Below, one piece after another: positions 1-8,463 of a stretch of 44,335 nt of DNA. The notes below the pieces were generated by a model. It made no database searches. It was not told the origin of the DNA and worked only from the letters and a program-made list of their open reading frames with translations. A program made the position numbers and the translations under genes. The stretch's first letter is position 1. Every line of letters begins with the position of its first letter. Source of the stretch: Sulfurimonas sp. (GTDB lineage: Bacteria; Campylobacterota; Campylobacteria; Campylobacterales; Sulfurimonadaceae); contig JALSLR010000072.1 of NCBI GenBank assembly GCA_026988245.1, positions 1 to 44,335 on the forward strand. Direction: 5' to 3'.

Positions 1-14
1 AGTTTGGAATGACG
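1..14 (-). repeat. Palindrome family 1, truncated copy
   Basis: The first bases (AGTTTGGAATGACG) are the inner half of the family-1 palindrome described at 21108-21203, cut by the window edge. It lies directly upstream of the 5S rRNA gene, in the 23S-5S spacer if the operon has the usual order. Confidence 0.7.
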
Positions 15-32
15 AATGTATTGAAATGTGAC

Positions 33-153
33 TTGTCTAGGTGGCTATAGAGAGAGGGAAACGCCTGGCTCCATTCCGAACCCAGAAGCTAAGCCTCTCA
101 TCGCTGATAATACTTGCCCTTTCAGGGTTGGAAATGTAGGTCGCTGCCTAGTT
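33..153 (+). rRNA. rrf: 5S ribosomal RNA
   Basis: The sequence shows the conserved 5S core: GGAAACGCCTGG, CCATTCCGAACCC, GAAGCTAAGC and CGCTGATAATACT in the right order and spacing. The ends TCTAGG and CCTAG pair as the terminal helix. Length is about 120 nt, typical of bacterial 5S. The 23S gene is presumably just left of the window. The exact ends are uncertain by a few bases. A short reading frame crossing this RNA is not a gene. Confidence 0.95.
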
Positions 154-194
154 ATAAGTCATTTTTACTTCACATTTATCTTTAAAAAAATTAC

Positions 195-215
195 TCACGT
201 ACTGATGTACGCTTC
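195..215 (+). repeat. Short palindromic repeat, family 3
   Basis: TCACGTAC-TGAT-GTACGCTTC is repeated at 22479-22499 with only the loop changed (TAGA). The core CGTAC/GTACG can form a 5-bp stem with a 4-nt loop. Only two copies are seen, both in spacers after genes, so a terminator role or a third repeat family are both possible. Confidence 0.5.
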
Positions 216-340
216 GCAATGTTTTTCAAGATAACTGCTTTGTAAAACTGATTATAACTCTTCAACTATTATTTTAAACAAACAAACCGCATTCTGAATA
301 AACAAATCGTCATTAGAACAAATACCTCGTCATTCTGAAC

Positions 341-436
341 CAACAACCGTCATTTGAACCAACAACCGTCATTTGAACCAACAACCGTCATTTGAACCAA
401 CAACCGTCATTTGAACCAACAACCGTCATTCTGAAC
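341..436 (+). repeat. 19-bp tandem array built from half of a family-1 palindrome
   Basis: The unit CAACAACCGTCATTTGAAC repeats with exact 19-bp period from 341, 360, 379 and 398. A fifth, slightly longer copy (417-436) runs straight into the complete family-1 palindrome at 424-451. Two degenerate copies precede it (about 300-340). Each unit contains CGTCATT, the inner end of the palindrome. Confidence 0.9.
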
Positions 437-451
437 TCGATTCAGAATCTA
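424..451 (+). repeat. Palindrome family 1, intact copy
   Basis: Starts CGTCATTC and ends GAATCTA, with the stem TTCTGAA/TTCAGAA around a CTCGA loop. It sits at the end of the 19-bp array. Confidence 0.85.
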
Positions 452-491
452 CAGTAGATTCCTTTCTCACAACACCTCAGAAGAGATATCT

Positions 492-583
492 CTCGTTCCC
501 ATCGTCCTCGATGGGAATGTATATGATGGCATAGTTCTTTTCATATTATCTCGTTACACCTCTCCTGAGGTGCAATGCATATA
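492..583 (+). repeat. Two palindrome family 2 copies
   Basis: Copies at 492-524 and 550-583. Each begins CTCGTT and ends AATGTATAT or AATGCATATA, with a palindromic centre: CCCATCG/CGATGGG in the first and CACCTC/GAGGTG in the second. Other copies lie at 34191-34222 (reverse) and 37008-37040. The ends are constant while the stem bases differ but still pair. Confidence 0.75.
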
Positions 584-593
584 TTAAAAGCCG

Positions 594-1607
594 TTAATTT
601 AATTCTATAATAAACTTTGCAGTAACAGCTAAGTGATCAGAATAACCTTTACCTTTATGTTGAGGAACCTTTCCTTGTGATACTTTCCATCTGTATGGAT
701 ATTTCCCTTTGTAGAGTAAATAATCTTTTGAAAAATTAGATATACTCTTATGTTTGTAATACATTGATTGTTGCTTAATTAATGATTGAGATATTAAGAT
801 ATTATCTAGCGCTTCTTTTTTGCCTCTGAATATGTATGAGTATCTTTTTTCTTTTTTTGTATCATACCAAAGGTTATAGAAGCTATTTTTATTATACTTT
901 ACACTATTAGCATCATCTACTTGATGTTTTGATTTGAGAACATCATTTATACCTGTTTTTCCATTGCTATCATTATGTTTACGATTGCGTATGAATAATT
1001 TATTTTCTTCATAGTGTGAATTGAAATCACCAAGTAAGATGATATTTTTCTTAAAGCCTATTTGATGTATTCTTTTTTTGAGTACTTTTGCAGAAGTTAT
1101 TCTCATACTTTCTGGCCCACTTTTTGACTTCCAGTGGTTGTTAAATACATAAAATTCTTGATGATTGATTTTAAACTTTGTTTCTAAAATATTTCTATAT
1201 TTATATGAATAAGTAACTTCTAGCTCTTTTGAATATAGGTAAGGAATTTTGCTTAGCATTGCTACCTTTATGGCTGTAGGTTTTTTGTCTGCAATTACAT
1301 AGTATTGGTAATATAATCCTTTTTGTTTGAGTGCATATCTTAAATCTAATAAGGCTTGCTTAGAATGTATCTCTTGTAAAAAAATCATATCAGCATTAAT
1401 ATCCATGATAGCTGTTGCTATGTTATTGAGTTTTATTTTATAATTTTTTTTATTCCATAATGATTTACCATATGGTTTATACTCTTTATATTTGTAGCCT
1501 TTTGTTTCTAAGTCAAAAAGGTTTTCAACATTATACGTTGCTATTTTCAATTCAGTACTCCCATAGATGATACTTACTAATAAAAATAAAAGGGATATTA
1601 ATCTCAA
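594..1607 (-). CDS. Secreted endonuclease/exonuclease/phosphatase (EEP) family protein
   Basis: A 337-residue member of the EEP superfamily, Mg-dependent phosphodiesterases related to DNase I and exonuclease III. The family motifs appear in order: ATYNVENLFD near the N terminus, LQEI, an NNHWKSK stretch, GDFNSH, DNILIS and a final SDHLAV. The first 16 or so residues are a hydrophobic signal peptide ending near YGS, so it probably acts outside the cytoplasm, for example on extracellular DNA. The start overlaps the end of the upstream M3 peptidase gene by four bases, so the two are co-transcribed and probably translationally coupled. The substrate (DNA, RNA, lipid or another phosphodiester) cannot be told from the sequence. 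Confidence 0.85.
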   Translation of the reverse strand: MRLISLLFLLVSIIYGSTELKIATYNVENLFDLETKGYKYKEYKPYGKSLWNKKNYKIKLNNIATAIMDINADMIFLQEIHSKQALLDLRYALKQKGLYYQYYVIADKKPTAIKVAMLSKIPYLYSKELEVTYSYKYRNILETKFKINHQEFYVFNNHWKSKSGPESMRITSAKVLKKRIHQIGFKKNIILLGDFNSHYEENKLFIRNRKHNDSNGKTGINDVLKSKHQVDDANSVKYNKNSFYNLWYDTKKEKRYSYIFRGKKEALDNILISQSLIKQQSMYYKHKSISNFSKDYLLYKGKYPYRWKVSQGKVPQHKGKGYSDHLAVTAKFIIELN

Positions 1608-3556
1608 TGATAGATACCACTTAATCTGAGTAAATTATCTGGATTTGCCTCACGTCCCATAAGTTGAACAAAAAATTCACTCATACTTCTGGAACCTCCA
1701 CCTTTTAAGATTATATTTAAATAGTTCTTTGCTGTTTTTGAATAAAATATGCCTTCATCCATAACGCTGTAAAACGCATCTGCACTTAAAACTTCAGCCC
1801 ATTTATAGGAGTAATAACCAGCAGCATATCCACCTGCAAAGATGTGTGCAAAACCATTTTGAAATTTGTTGTAAGATGGTGTTTTTATAAGTGCAGTATC
1901 TTTTCTGATTTCATTGAGTAAGTCTTGAACTTCATCACCTTGGATTAAAGTAGAATGTAGCTTAAAGTCAAATAGAGAAAACTCTAACTGTCTTAGCATC
2001 CCTGATGCAGATAAAAAGTTTTTTGCCTTAACTAATTTTTGGCACATATCATCAGAGATAATTTCTTTATTTTTGTAGTGAGTTGCAAACATTTTCAGAA
2101 TCTCTGGTTCATAAGCAAAATTTTCTAAAAATTGAGAAGGAAATTCAACTGCATCCCACTCAACTCCATTTACGCCACTTACTTCACTCTCATTTACTTC
2201 AGAGAGTAGATGATGAATAGCATGTCCCATCTCATGAAAGAGTGTAACTACATCATCATGTCGTAATAGGGAAGGTGTTTTCTCATCTGAAGCTGGAAAG
2301 TTACATACTACAAATGCTGACGCTAAGACTTCAGCACCATTTTCATCTTTATGATGTGTTTGGTAATTATGCATCCACGCACCACCCCGTTTAGATTTTC
2401 TTACTTCAAGGTCTAAGTATAATCGTGCACGTAGTTTGTTATTTACATATAAATCATAAGCTGTCGCTTTAGCATCCCATAGTTGTTCGTTTATCTCTTT
2501 GAAGGTAATTCCAAAAAGTTTATGTAAAAAATTAAACATCCCATTTACGACACTTATTTTTTCAAAATATGGACGATATAACTCTTCATCTAAATCATAC
2601 TTTTTCTTTTTAAGTATTTCACTATAATACCCAGTATCAAAGCTTTGAAGTTTTTTTTCTGAAAGTTCTTGAACCTCTTTAAGTTCTTCTTTAGCTTGAT
2701 GTTTTGAGTTTATTACGAGTTTATTTAAAAATGAAAGTACACTAGAAGTGTCTTGTGCCATTTTTGATGCTAAGGAATACTCAGCATAGGAGCTAAAACC
2801 TAAGAGCTTTGCCATTTCATCTTTTAGTTTTAGTATCTCATCTATTATTTGAGCGTTTTGTGGTGCACGTGTTGTATAAGCTTTGTATAATTCTTCTCTT
2901 ATTTTAGAATTTGCTCCATAAGTCATATAGGCTATATACGAGGGCATTTGTAATGTAAACTTATATTTTGTAACTCCATCTTCTTCAAAACTTGCTGCGT
3001 CTATATCACTTTGGGGGAGACCCTCTAAGTCAGACTCATCTGTTATGACTTTTTCATAAGCATTTGTAGCATCAAGTAAGTTTTGTGAAAACTCATTTGA
3101 TAGTTCACTTTTTTTGATGTTTATCTCACCAAGTCTCTCTTTAGTCTTAGCATCAAGATGGGCACCACTTAATTCAAAACCTTGTATATTTAATTCTAAT
3201 ACACGAAGTTGTTCGTAGTTTAATGTGTCTTTTTCATTTTTGAGTATCTCTTTATAGGCATTATACATATTTAAGTTTTGAGATAAATTTGTTGAATACT
3301 CTGTTATGATTGGAAGAGATTCTGTATATACTTTTTGAGTTTCATCTGAGTTGTTTACAGCATTAAGGTGTGAAAGCGGAGTGAAAAAGAGTTCGAGTTT
3401 ATCATCAAGCATTTGTAGCTTTTTTACAAATGAAGCATAGCTCTTATTTTTTTGTTTTAGTAGGTTATCTATTTGCTTATTATTATGTTCTAGTATGGTA
3501 TTGAGATTATCTATGAAGTTTTCTAAATCACATTCAAATTTTACAAATTGGTTCAT
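1604..3556 (-). CDS. prlC: M3 family oligopeptidase (oligopeptidase A type)
   Basis: A 650-residue zinc metallopeptidase of family M3. The catalytic motif HEMGHAIHH (HExxH) follows VVTLF in the C-terminal half. The N-terminal segment FTPLSHLNAVNNS resembles oligopeptidase A rather than PepF. There is no signal peptide, so it should be cytoplasmic, degrading short peptides released by other proteases or by signal-peptide processing. The C-terminal region has the usual Tyr/Gly-rich helix (AHIFAGGYAAGYYSYKW) that lines the substrate channel. Three copies of the GATGCTAAG 9-mer lie in this gene (1992, 2766, 3146). It is followed by the EEP gene with a 4-bp overlap. The family is certain; the subgroup symbol is less so. 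Confidence 0.85.
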   Translation of the reverse strand: MNQFVKFECDLENFIDNLNTILEHNNKQIDNLLKQKNKSYASFVKKLQMLDDKLELFFTPLSHLNAVNNSDETQKVYTESLPIITEYSTNLSQNLNMYNAYKEILKNEKDTLNYEQLRVLELNIQGFELSGAHLDAKTKERLGEINIKKSELSNEFSQNLLDATNAYEKVITDESDLEGLPQSDIDAASFEEDGVTKYKFTLQMPSYIAYMTYGANSKIREELYKAYTTRAPQNAQIIDEILKLKDEMAKLLGFSSYAEYSLASKMAQDTSSVLSFLNKLVINSKHQAKEELKEVQELSEKKLQSFDTGYYSEILKKKKYDLDEELYRPYFEKISVVNGMFNFLHKLFGITFKEINEQLWDAKATAYDLYVNNKLRARLYLDLEVRKSKRGGAWMHNYQTHHKDENGAEVLASAFVVCNFPASDEKTPSLLRHDDVVTLFHEMGHAIHHLLSEVNESEVSGVNGVEWDAVEFPSQFLENFAYEPEILKMFATHYKNKEIISDDMCQKLVKAKNFLSASGMLRQLEFSLFDFKLHSTLIQGDEVQDLLNEIRKDTALIKTPSYNKFQNGFAHIFAGGYAAGYYSYKWAEVLSADAFYSVMDEGIFYSKTAKNYLNIILKGGGSRSMSEFFVQLMGREANPDNLLRLSGIYH

Positions 3557-3590
3557 CTATTAATATCCTTTAGTTAAAAGGATATTATAT

Positions 3591-5225
3591 CTAAGAGTTT
3601 AAAAGAATAATTAATATAATGTTCATTATAAACATAAGTATAAAACCAGTTTTATAAAATGTTAAAGGGGAACGTTCAATGAGTGATGAACTTTTCGAAA
3701 AAAATGGTTTTACTTTTTCTGGTTTAGAGAGTTCAAAATGCATCTCTGAGTAATGCTGGTAACGTAATGTTTTATCTGCAACTATAGAACGCATTATGAC
3801 ACTGTCTAACCAGTCTGGTATATTTTTATTATAGGTGCTAGGTTTCTTGACCTCTTTAAAAGAAGGGTTTTGAAAAGGCTCTATCTCTCCGTAGGGATAT
3901 CTTTTACTTAAAGCTAAGTAGAGTGTAACCCCTATAGAAAATATTTCACTACTTTCACTTATAGCTTCATTTAAAAATCTTTCAGGTGATAAAAATGAGG
4001 GAGTACCAGCTTTTGTATCAGTAGAAAATATTTCCGTAATGCTTCCAAAATCAATAATTTTAAAACTAACTTTATCTTCATCGCTTGTTACCATAATATT
4101 TTGAGGTTTTATATCGCCATGGACTAAATCATATTTTAAGAGATGTTGTTCCATATTGAGTAAGGTTTTAGCAAGGTCAACAGCATCATCGATGCTAAGA
4201 TTTTTATGAGAAAGGTAGGAGTCTAAATCCTCTCCATCAATAAGTCTCATTACATAGTAACGGTGGGTACGATTTTTTGGTATTACTGCTTTTGCAAAAT
4301 AAGGAGATTTAAGTCGTTTTGCATTCCACGCTTCTTTTACAAATAAGTCAAGAACTATTTCACTTTCTAAGGCTTCTGTTGGTGCAAATTTAATAACATA
4401 TTGTTTTGTTTTTTTAGAACATAACCAAGTTCTATCATTTTGGATAAGTGATTTTTCTAGTAAATAACCATCTATTATATCACCGATTTTTAAACTTTTT
4501 TGAATTGTCAACTTCTGTTGTTTGAGTGTTTGGATTTCATTTGCTTCTAGAATTTCTACAATGACAGCTGTTGTATCATCTGGTAAGTTGTCATCCATCA
4601 ATTTACTAGCTTTTTTTATGAGTGAACTAGCACCTAGGGAAAGAGATTGTTGTATTATGTCTTCAGCCATGATTGTGTATAGCCCATCACTACATAAAAG
4701 AATTTTATCATTCTTTTGAATGATATTTTCAAAGTAGTAAAGTTCTACTTCATTTTCAATACCTATAGCCTGTGTCAAAACACCCTCATAACCAATTTCA
4801 TCCATTGCATGATCATGTGAGAGTTGTTCAAACATATTGTTGCGTTGTAAGTAGACACGAGAGTCACCTACATTTGCCCCATAGAGTTTATTCCCCTCTA
4901 TAATCACTATAGTAAGTGTAGTAACTATCTCACTTCTTTCATAATTAACCTGTGATTCTTGGTAAAGGATAGAATTTATAGAGTTAATAAAAGTCTTAAT
5001 AGATTTTTCAATACTCCAAGTCTTTGGACGTGATTTAAGATTGTTCATAAGATATGTAGTAACTCTTTTAGCAGCGATTGCACCTTCTTCAGCACTTCCT
5101 ACACCATCACATACTATAGCTACAGTTAAGCTACCTATTGTTTTAGTGTCGTAAAAGTCATCACCAGTTAAGTTCTGACCTTTTGCAAGGGAGAAACCAG
5201 ATGTTTTAATATTTTTTGTTGGCAT
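3591..5225 (-). CDS. Bifunctional PP2C phosphatase / Ser-Thr protein kinase with C-terminal anchor
   Basis: One 544-residue chain carries two opposing activities. Residues 1 to about 230 are a PP2C-type phosphatase with the metal-binding motifs CDGVGSAEEG, GDSR and SDG. Residues from about 250 to 505 are a Hanks-type kinase: the lysine in YVIKF, the catalytic loop HGDIKPQN near residue 366, DFG and GTPSFLSPE. All key catalytic residues appear intact. The last 20 or so residues are hydrophobic, giving a tail anchor that holds both domains at the inner face of the membrane. It stands alone, followed by the peptidase gene after a 34-bp gap. Substrates are unknown. Such fusions occur in several proteobacteria, sometimes beside nitrogen assimilation genes, but no such link is visible here. 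Confidence 0.9.
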   Translation of the reverse strand: MPTKNIKTSGFSLAKGQNLTGDDFYDTKTIGSLTVAIVCDGVGSAEEGAIAAKRVTTYLMNNLKSRPKTWSIEKSIKTFINSINSILYQESQVNYERSEIVTTLTIVIIEGNKLYGANVGDSRVYLQRNNMFEQLSHDHAMDEIGYEGVLTQAIGIENEVELYYFENIIQKNDKILLCSDGLYTIMAEDIIQQSLSLGASSLIKKASKLMDDNLPDDTTAVIVEILEANEIQTLKQQKLTIQKSLKIGDIIDGYLLEKSLIQNDRTWLCSKKTKQYVIKFAPTEALESEIVLDLFVKEAWNAKRLKSPYFAKAVIPKNRTHRYYVMRLIDGEDLDSYLSHKNLSIDDAVDLAKTLLNMEQHLLKYDLVHGDIKPQNIMVTSDEDKVSFKIIDFGSITEIFSTDTKAGTPSFLSPERFLNEAISESSEIFSIGVTLYLALSKRYPYGEIEPFQNPSFKEVKKPSTYNKNIPDWLDSVIMRSIVADKTLRYQHYSEMHFELSKPEKVKPFFSKSSSLIERSPLTFYKTGFILMFIMNIILIILLNS

Positions 5226-5289
5226 GAAAAGCTATCACCTTTTAGTTTTACACTATTATAGCAAGTAGTTTAAAAATAAAACTCTATAT

Positions 5290-5313
5290 ATAGTATAAAT
5301 TTTATACTATAAT
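5290..5313 (+). promoter_or_regulatory. rlmI promoter with overlapping AT-rich palindrome
   Basis: A perfect -10 box TATAAT lies at 5308-5313, only 5 nt before the ATG at 5319. Overlapping it is a 21-bp palindrome (5290-5310; ATAGTATAAA, T, TTTATACTAT). The palindrome could be an operator or chance in AT-rich DNA. The spacing predicts a transcript with almost no leader. Confidence 0.55.
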
Positions 5314-5318
5314 CTCAT

Positions 5319-6515
5319 ATGGAAAATGAAATTGATGTAATTATAAAATCGGGATATGAAAAAGAGTATAGTGATGGTTATCCATTAGTTTCTAAAGAAT
5401 CTATAGTAGATGTATCAGGTATTGATGAAGAAGGTTTAGTGCTAAATCTCTATGATGCTAAGAAAAAATTTATAGTAAAAGCATATCATGGAAATCAAAA
5501 CAAAGGTTTTGGTTGGATCTTAAGTACAGATAAAGAAGAACAGATAGATAAAGATTTTTTTAAACAAAAGATAGTTGCGGCTATAGAGTACAGAAAAGAG
5601 TATTATGATGCTACGGATACAACCGCCTTTAGAGTTTTTAATGGTGAGGGTGATGGAGTAGGGGGGTTGACGATAGACTACTTTGATGGTTATTATCTTT
5701 TAACTTGGTATAGCCTTGGAATCTATGAGTTTAGAGAGTATATTTTAGAGGCTCTTAAGGATGTAATAGAGTGTAAAGGTATATATCAGAAAAAACGTTT
5801 TGATGCTAAGGGGAAATACCTTGATGCTAAGGATGATTTTCTTTTCGGTGTAAAAGCACCTGAGCCATTGATAGTCAAAGAAAATGGTGTTAAGTTTGCA
5901 ATATACTTGGATGATGGTGCTATGGTGGGAGTTTTTTTAGATCAAAGAGACGTAAGAAAAAATATAAGAGATACGTATGCAAAAGGTAAAACAGTTTTAA
6001 ATACCTTTTCTTATACAGGTGCCTTTTCTCTTTTTGCAATGATGGGTGATGCTAAGAAAACTACAAGTGTAGATTTAGCAAAAAGAAGTTTACCTAAAAC
6101 AAGTGAGATGTTTGAGATAAATAGTATTGATGCTACGACACAAGAGATAGTAGTGGAAGATGTCTTTAAATACTTTAAGTATGCGGTAAGAAAAAAGTTA
6201 CTTTTTGATATTGTAGTTCTTGATCCACCTAGTTTTGCAAGAAGTAAAAAACATACTTTTTCAGCTACAAAAGATTATAAGAATTTGCTCAAAGAGGCTA
6301 TTTTGATAACTACTAAGGGTGGGATTATAGTAGCCTCTACTAATGCTTCAAATGTTTCAATGATGCGTTTTCGAGAGTTCATAAAAAAAGCATTTCAAGA
6401 GCTCAATGTAAGGTTTGAAGTTTTAGAGAGTTATTCTTTACCAAAAGATTTTAAAGTTAATCCAAGCTATAAAGAGGGTGATTATTTAAAAGTTGTTTTT
6501 ATAAAAAAACTATAG
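5319..6515 (+). CDS. rlmI: RlmI-type 23S rRNA cytosine-C5 methyltransferase
   Basis: A 398-residue class I SAM-dependent methyltransferase of the COG1092 family, which methylates a cytosine of 23S rRNA (C1962 in E. coli). An N-terminal PUA-like RNA-binding region (about 1-75) precedes the hallmark GVFLDQRDVR (about 204-213), the SAM-binding LNTFSYTGAFS (about 227-237) and VLDPPSF (about 300), which supplies the catalytic region. The start is the only ATG that keeps the PUA domain, although the -10 box is just 5 nt upstream. Four GATGCTAAG 9-mers are in this gene, all read as Asp-Ala-Lys; the pair at 5802 and 5823 is only 21 bp apart. Its 3' end converges with the LuxR-type gene after 3 bp. 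Confidence 0.88.
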   Translation: MENEIDVIIKSGYEKEYSDGYPLVSKESIVDVSGIDEEGLVLNLYDAKKKFIVKAYHGNQNKGFGWILSTDKEEQIDKDFFKQKIVAAIEYRKEYYDATDTTAFRVFNGEGDGVGGLTIDYFDGYYLLTWYSLGIYEFREYILEALKDVIECKGIYQKKRFDAKGKYLDAKDDFLFGVKAPEPLIVKENGVKFAIYLDDGAMVGVFLDQRDVRKNIRDTYAKGKTVLNTFSYTGAFSLFAMMGDAKKTTSVDLAKRSLPKTSEMFEINSIDATTQEIVVEDVFKYFKYAVRKKLLFDIVVLDPPSFARSKKHTFSATKDYKNLLKEAILITTKGGIIVASTNASNVSMMRFREFIKKAFQELNVRFEVLESYSLPKDFKVNPSYKEGDYLKVVFIKKL

Positions 6516-6518
6516 CAC

Positions 6519-7127
6519 CTACTTTAGAAGTAGGACTAAAGATACTCTATCGTTAACATGTAGTTTTATGAAGATAGAACTAATATGCGCTTTAACAGTT
6601 CGAATAGTTATATCTAAAGCTTTAGCAATGGCATCATTAGTTAAACCCTCTAGTATTAAAAGAACAACTTCTTCTTCTTTATCTGTAAGTCTGGTATGTA
6701 TAAGTTCTTTAGCATCATCATTGAGTTTTGTTTTTTTACTAAGCTTTATTAAAGAGGCTGTGAGCTCTGGATATGTCCATATATCTCCCCTAGCTACTGT
6801 TTCAACGAGCTGAAGGTAGTGAGTATTTAGCATTCTGGAATTTCCGTAAGCTTTTATTCCATGACTGATAAGTATTTTTCCAGTACTAATAGCAGGAGAT
6901 TTTTCTAGTACTATACAGTTTTGTGGTATTGTGTTTGATGCGATAAGACTATTTAGCTCATGGGCAATACTATCGTAATCACATATCAAGATATAGCCCT
7001 CAGATGCCTTTTTGATTTCATTATTAAGAGTACCTACCTCATAACAAGATATAGTGTTTTGTAGATTATGTCTTTTCTTCCATTCGTTTATCATGTCCAT
7101 GTTTGAACTAAAAAATATTGTTTGCAT
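6519..7127 (-). CDS. LuxR/NarL-type transcriptional regulator at end of secretion operon
   Basis: A 202-residue protein. The C-terminal 60 residues form a LuxR-type helix-turn-helix: LTDKEEEVVLLILEGLTNDA, then IAKALDITIRTVKAHISS. The N-terminal region (about 1-110) has the size and alternating pattern of a receiver-like fold, but the usual cluster of acidic residues and the conserved phosphorylated Asp are not obvious. It may therefore be an atypical receiver that works without phosphorylation. It follows the HlyD-type adaptor gene after 1 bp, so it is probably the last gene of the type I secretion operon and may regulate it or the adhesin it exports. Confidence 0.8.
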   Translation of the reverse strand: MQTIFFSSNMDMINEWKKRHNLQNTISCYEVGTLNNEIKKASEGYILICDYDSIAHELNSLIASNTIPQNCIVLEKSPAISTGKILISHGIKAYGNSRMLNTHYLQLVETVARGDIWTYPELTASLIKLSKKTKLNDDAKELIHTRLTDKEEEVVLLILEGLTNDAIAKALDITIRTVKAHISSIFIKLHVNDRVSLVLLLK

Positions 7128-7128
7128 C

Positions 7129-8463
7129 TTATCTCTCCGAAAATACGTATTGTTTTGATTTAAGTATAGGTTTTAAAATGTATTGCATTACAGTTTTTTT
7201 CCCAGTCACTAGATCAACACTCACTGTCATACCTGGTATTATTTTAAGTGGATGCTCTTCGCTCCCAAGATAATTTTTATTTGTTTCAATATAGATGAGA
7301 TAAAAAGTATTTTCTTGTTTATCTGTAATAGTATCAGGTGAAATATTTACCACTTTACCTACTAAACCACCGTGAATAGCAAAATCATAAGCTGAGACCT
7401 TTACCTTAGCTTCAGCACCAGGATGAATAAAGGCTATATCGCTTGGTTTTATTTTTACTTCGAGATAAAGTTTTTCACTTGTTGGAACAATCTCAACTAA
7501 GTCAGCTCCAGGTTGCACTACTCCACCGATAGTATTTACATGGAGTTTTTGAATAATACCGTCCACTGGAGATTTTACTACAGTACGAGATACTTGATCA
7601 CTAAAAGCAACTTGTTGCGTTTGAAGCCTTGATATTTCAGCAGTAACCTCATTCAATTCCTTCTTAGCATCATTTAAAAATGCTTGTTTTGACTCTTTAC
7701 GCTTGTTTCTATATTCTGATATTGCTGAAGCTAAACGAGGAAGTGAAAGTTGAGCAGCTTCTATATCATTTTCAATAGTATTTGCTTCTCTTTTTAATTT
7801 TAAAAAATCTACTTTAGACTTTATTCCTTCACGAACCATTGGAGCTGTCATTGCAATCTCTTGGGTTACGTATTCTAGAGATTTTTTAAGTGAACGAATT
7901 CTAGCTATTGCTTCTCTGTATTCTTGTTTTTTTTGCTCTATCTGTTGGATAATAGTATTGTCTTTTGCTTTAAACTCTTGTATATCTGAGTCGTAAAGAT
8001 CTTTTGCTAGTTGCATTTGTTTGCTTGCAGTCTCGTCAATTATCAAGAGTTTATCATTTGCTTCGGCGTAGAGTCTATTTCTTTTGGCTTCGAGTTCTTC
8101 AAATTTCATTTGGTTAGTTTGGGAACTTGATAATGATTTTGCATTATTAATTTTAAGGATAGTTTGCCCTTGTTTTATCTCTTCACCTTCATGCACTAAA
8201 ATGGCACTTATGATACCTCCCTCAAGATTTTGAATAATTTTGTTTTGTCCATAAGGAATGACATCACCATTACCTCTTGTGATTTCATCTATCTCGGCTA
8301 AACTTGCCCAGATTAAGAATAAAGTGATAGTAATGAGCCAAATTTTTAAAACTCGACTAATTCTTGAAGGAGTTTGCTCAAGTATAGCTGAACTCAAAGA
8401 GTTCATAAATTCATAATCTTTTTTATTAAATTCTAATGGTGTAGTATTATTTTTTTTGCTCAA
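7129..8463 (-). CDS. Type I secretion periplasmic adaptor (HlyD/LapC family)
   Basis: A 444-residue membrane fusion protein. A single transmembrane helix near residues 40-60 (LKIWLITITLFLIWASLAEI) is followed by the lipoyl half-motif GNGDVIPYGQNKIIQNLEGG, a long coiled-coil hairpin (about 110-290), the second lipoyl half (VVKSPVDGIIQKLHVNTIGG) and a beta-barrel with LVEIVPTSEKLYLEVKI. It bridges the inner-membrane ABC exporter and the TolC-type outer-membrane channel. It overlaps the ABC exporter gene by 17 bp, indicating tight co-expression. The architecture matches adaptors of the LapBCE class that export large surface adhesins. Confidence 0.9.
   Translation of the reverse strand: MSKKNNTTPLEFNKKDYEFMNSLSSAILEQTPSRISRVLKIWLITITLFLIWASLAEIDEITRGNGDVIPYGQNKIIQNLEGGIISAILVHEGEEIKQGQTILKINNAKSLSSSQTNQMKFEELEAKRNRLYAEANDKLLIIDETASKQMQLAKDLYDSDIQEFKAKDNTIIQQIEQKKQEYREAIARIRSLKKSLEYVTQEIAMTAPMVREGIKSKVDFLKLKREANTIENDIEAAQLSLPRLASAISEYRNKRKESKQAFLNDAKKELNEVTAEISRLQTQQVAFSDQVSRTVVKSPVDGIIQKLHVNTIGGVVQPGADLVEIVPTSEKLYLEVKIKPSDIAFIHPGAEAKVKVSAYDFAIHGGLVGKVVNISPDTITDKQENTFYLIYIETNKNYLGSEEHPLKIIPGMTVSVDLVTGKKTVMQYILKPILKSKQYVFSER

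Larger units (their letters stand above)
154..593. other. Gene-free, repeat-rich spacer downstream of 5S
   Basis: About 440 bp without a credible gene. It holds a short CGTAC/GTACG hairpin (198-211), a 19-bp tandem array (341-436), one family-1 palindrome (424-451) and two family-2 palindromes (492-524 and 550-583). An 8-bp inverted repeat, CACCTCAG (473-480) with CTGAGGTG (565-572), encloses the first family-2 copy. No clear rho-independent terminator for the rRNA operon was found. The stretch looks like a landing site for small palindromic elements. Confidence 0.7.

Noticed and set aside
28-234. A 68-codon open frame at the left edge
   Set aside because: It crosses the 5S rRNA and the spacer after it; it has no protein-like features.
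341-436. Possible CRISPR array from regular 19-bp repeats
   Set aside because: Units are directly adjacent with no spacers, and they derive from the neighbouring palindrome. The same holds for 36924-36999. No cas genes are present.
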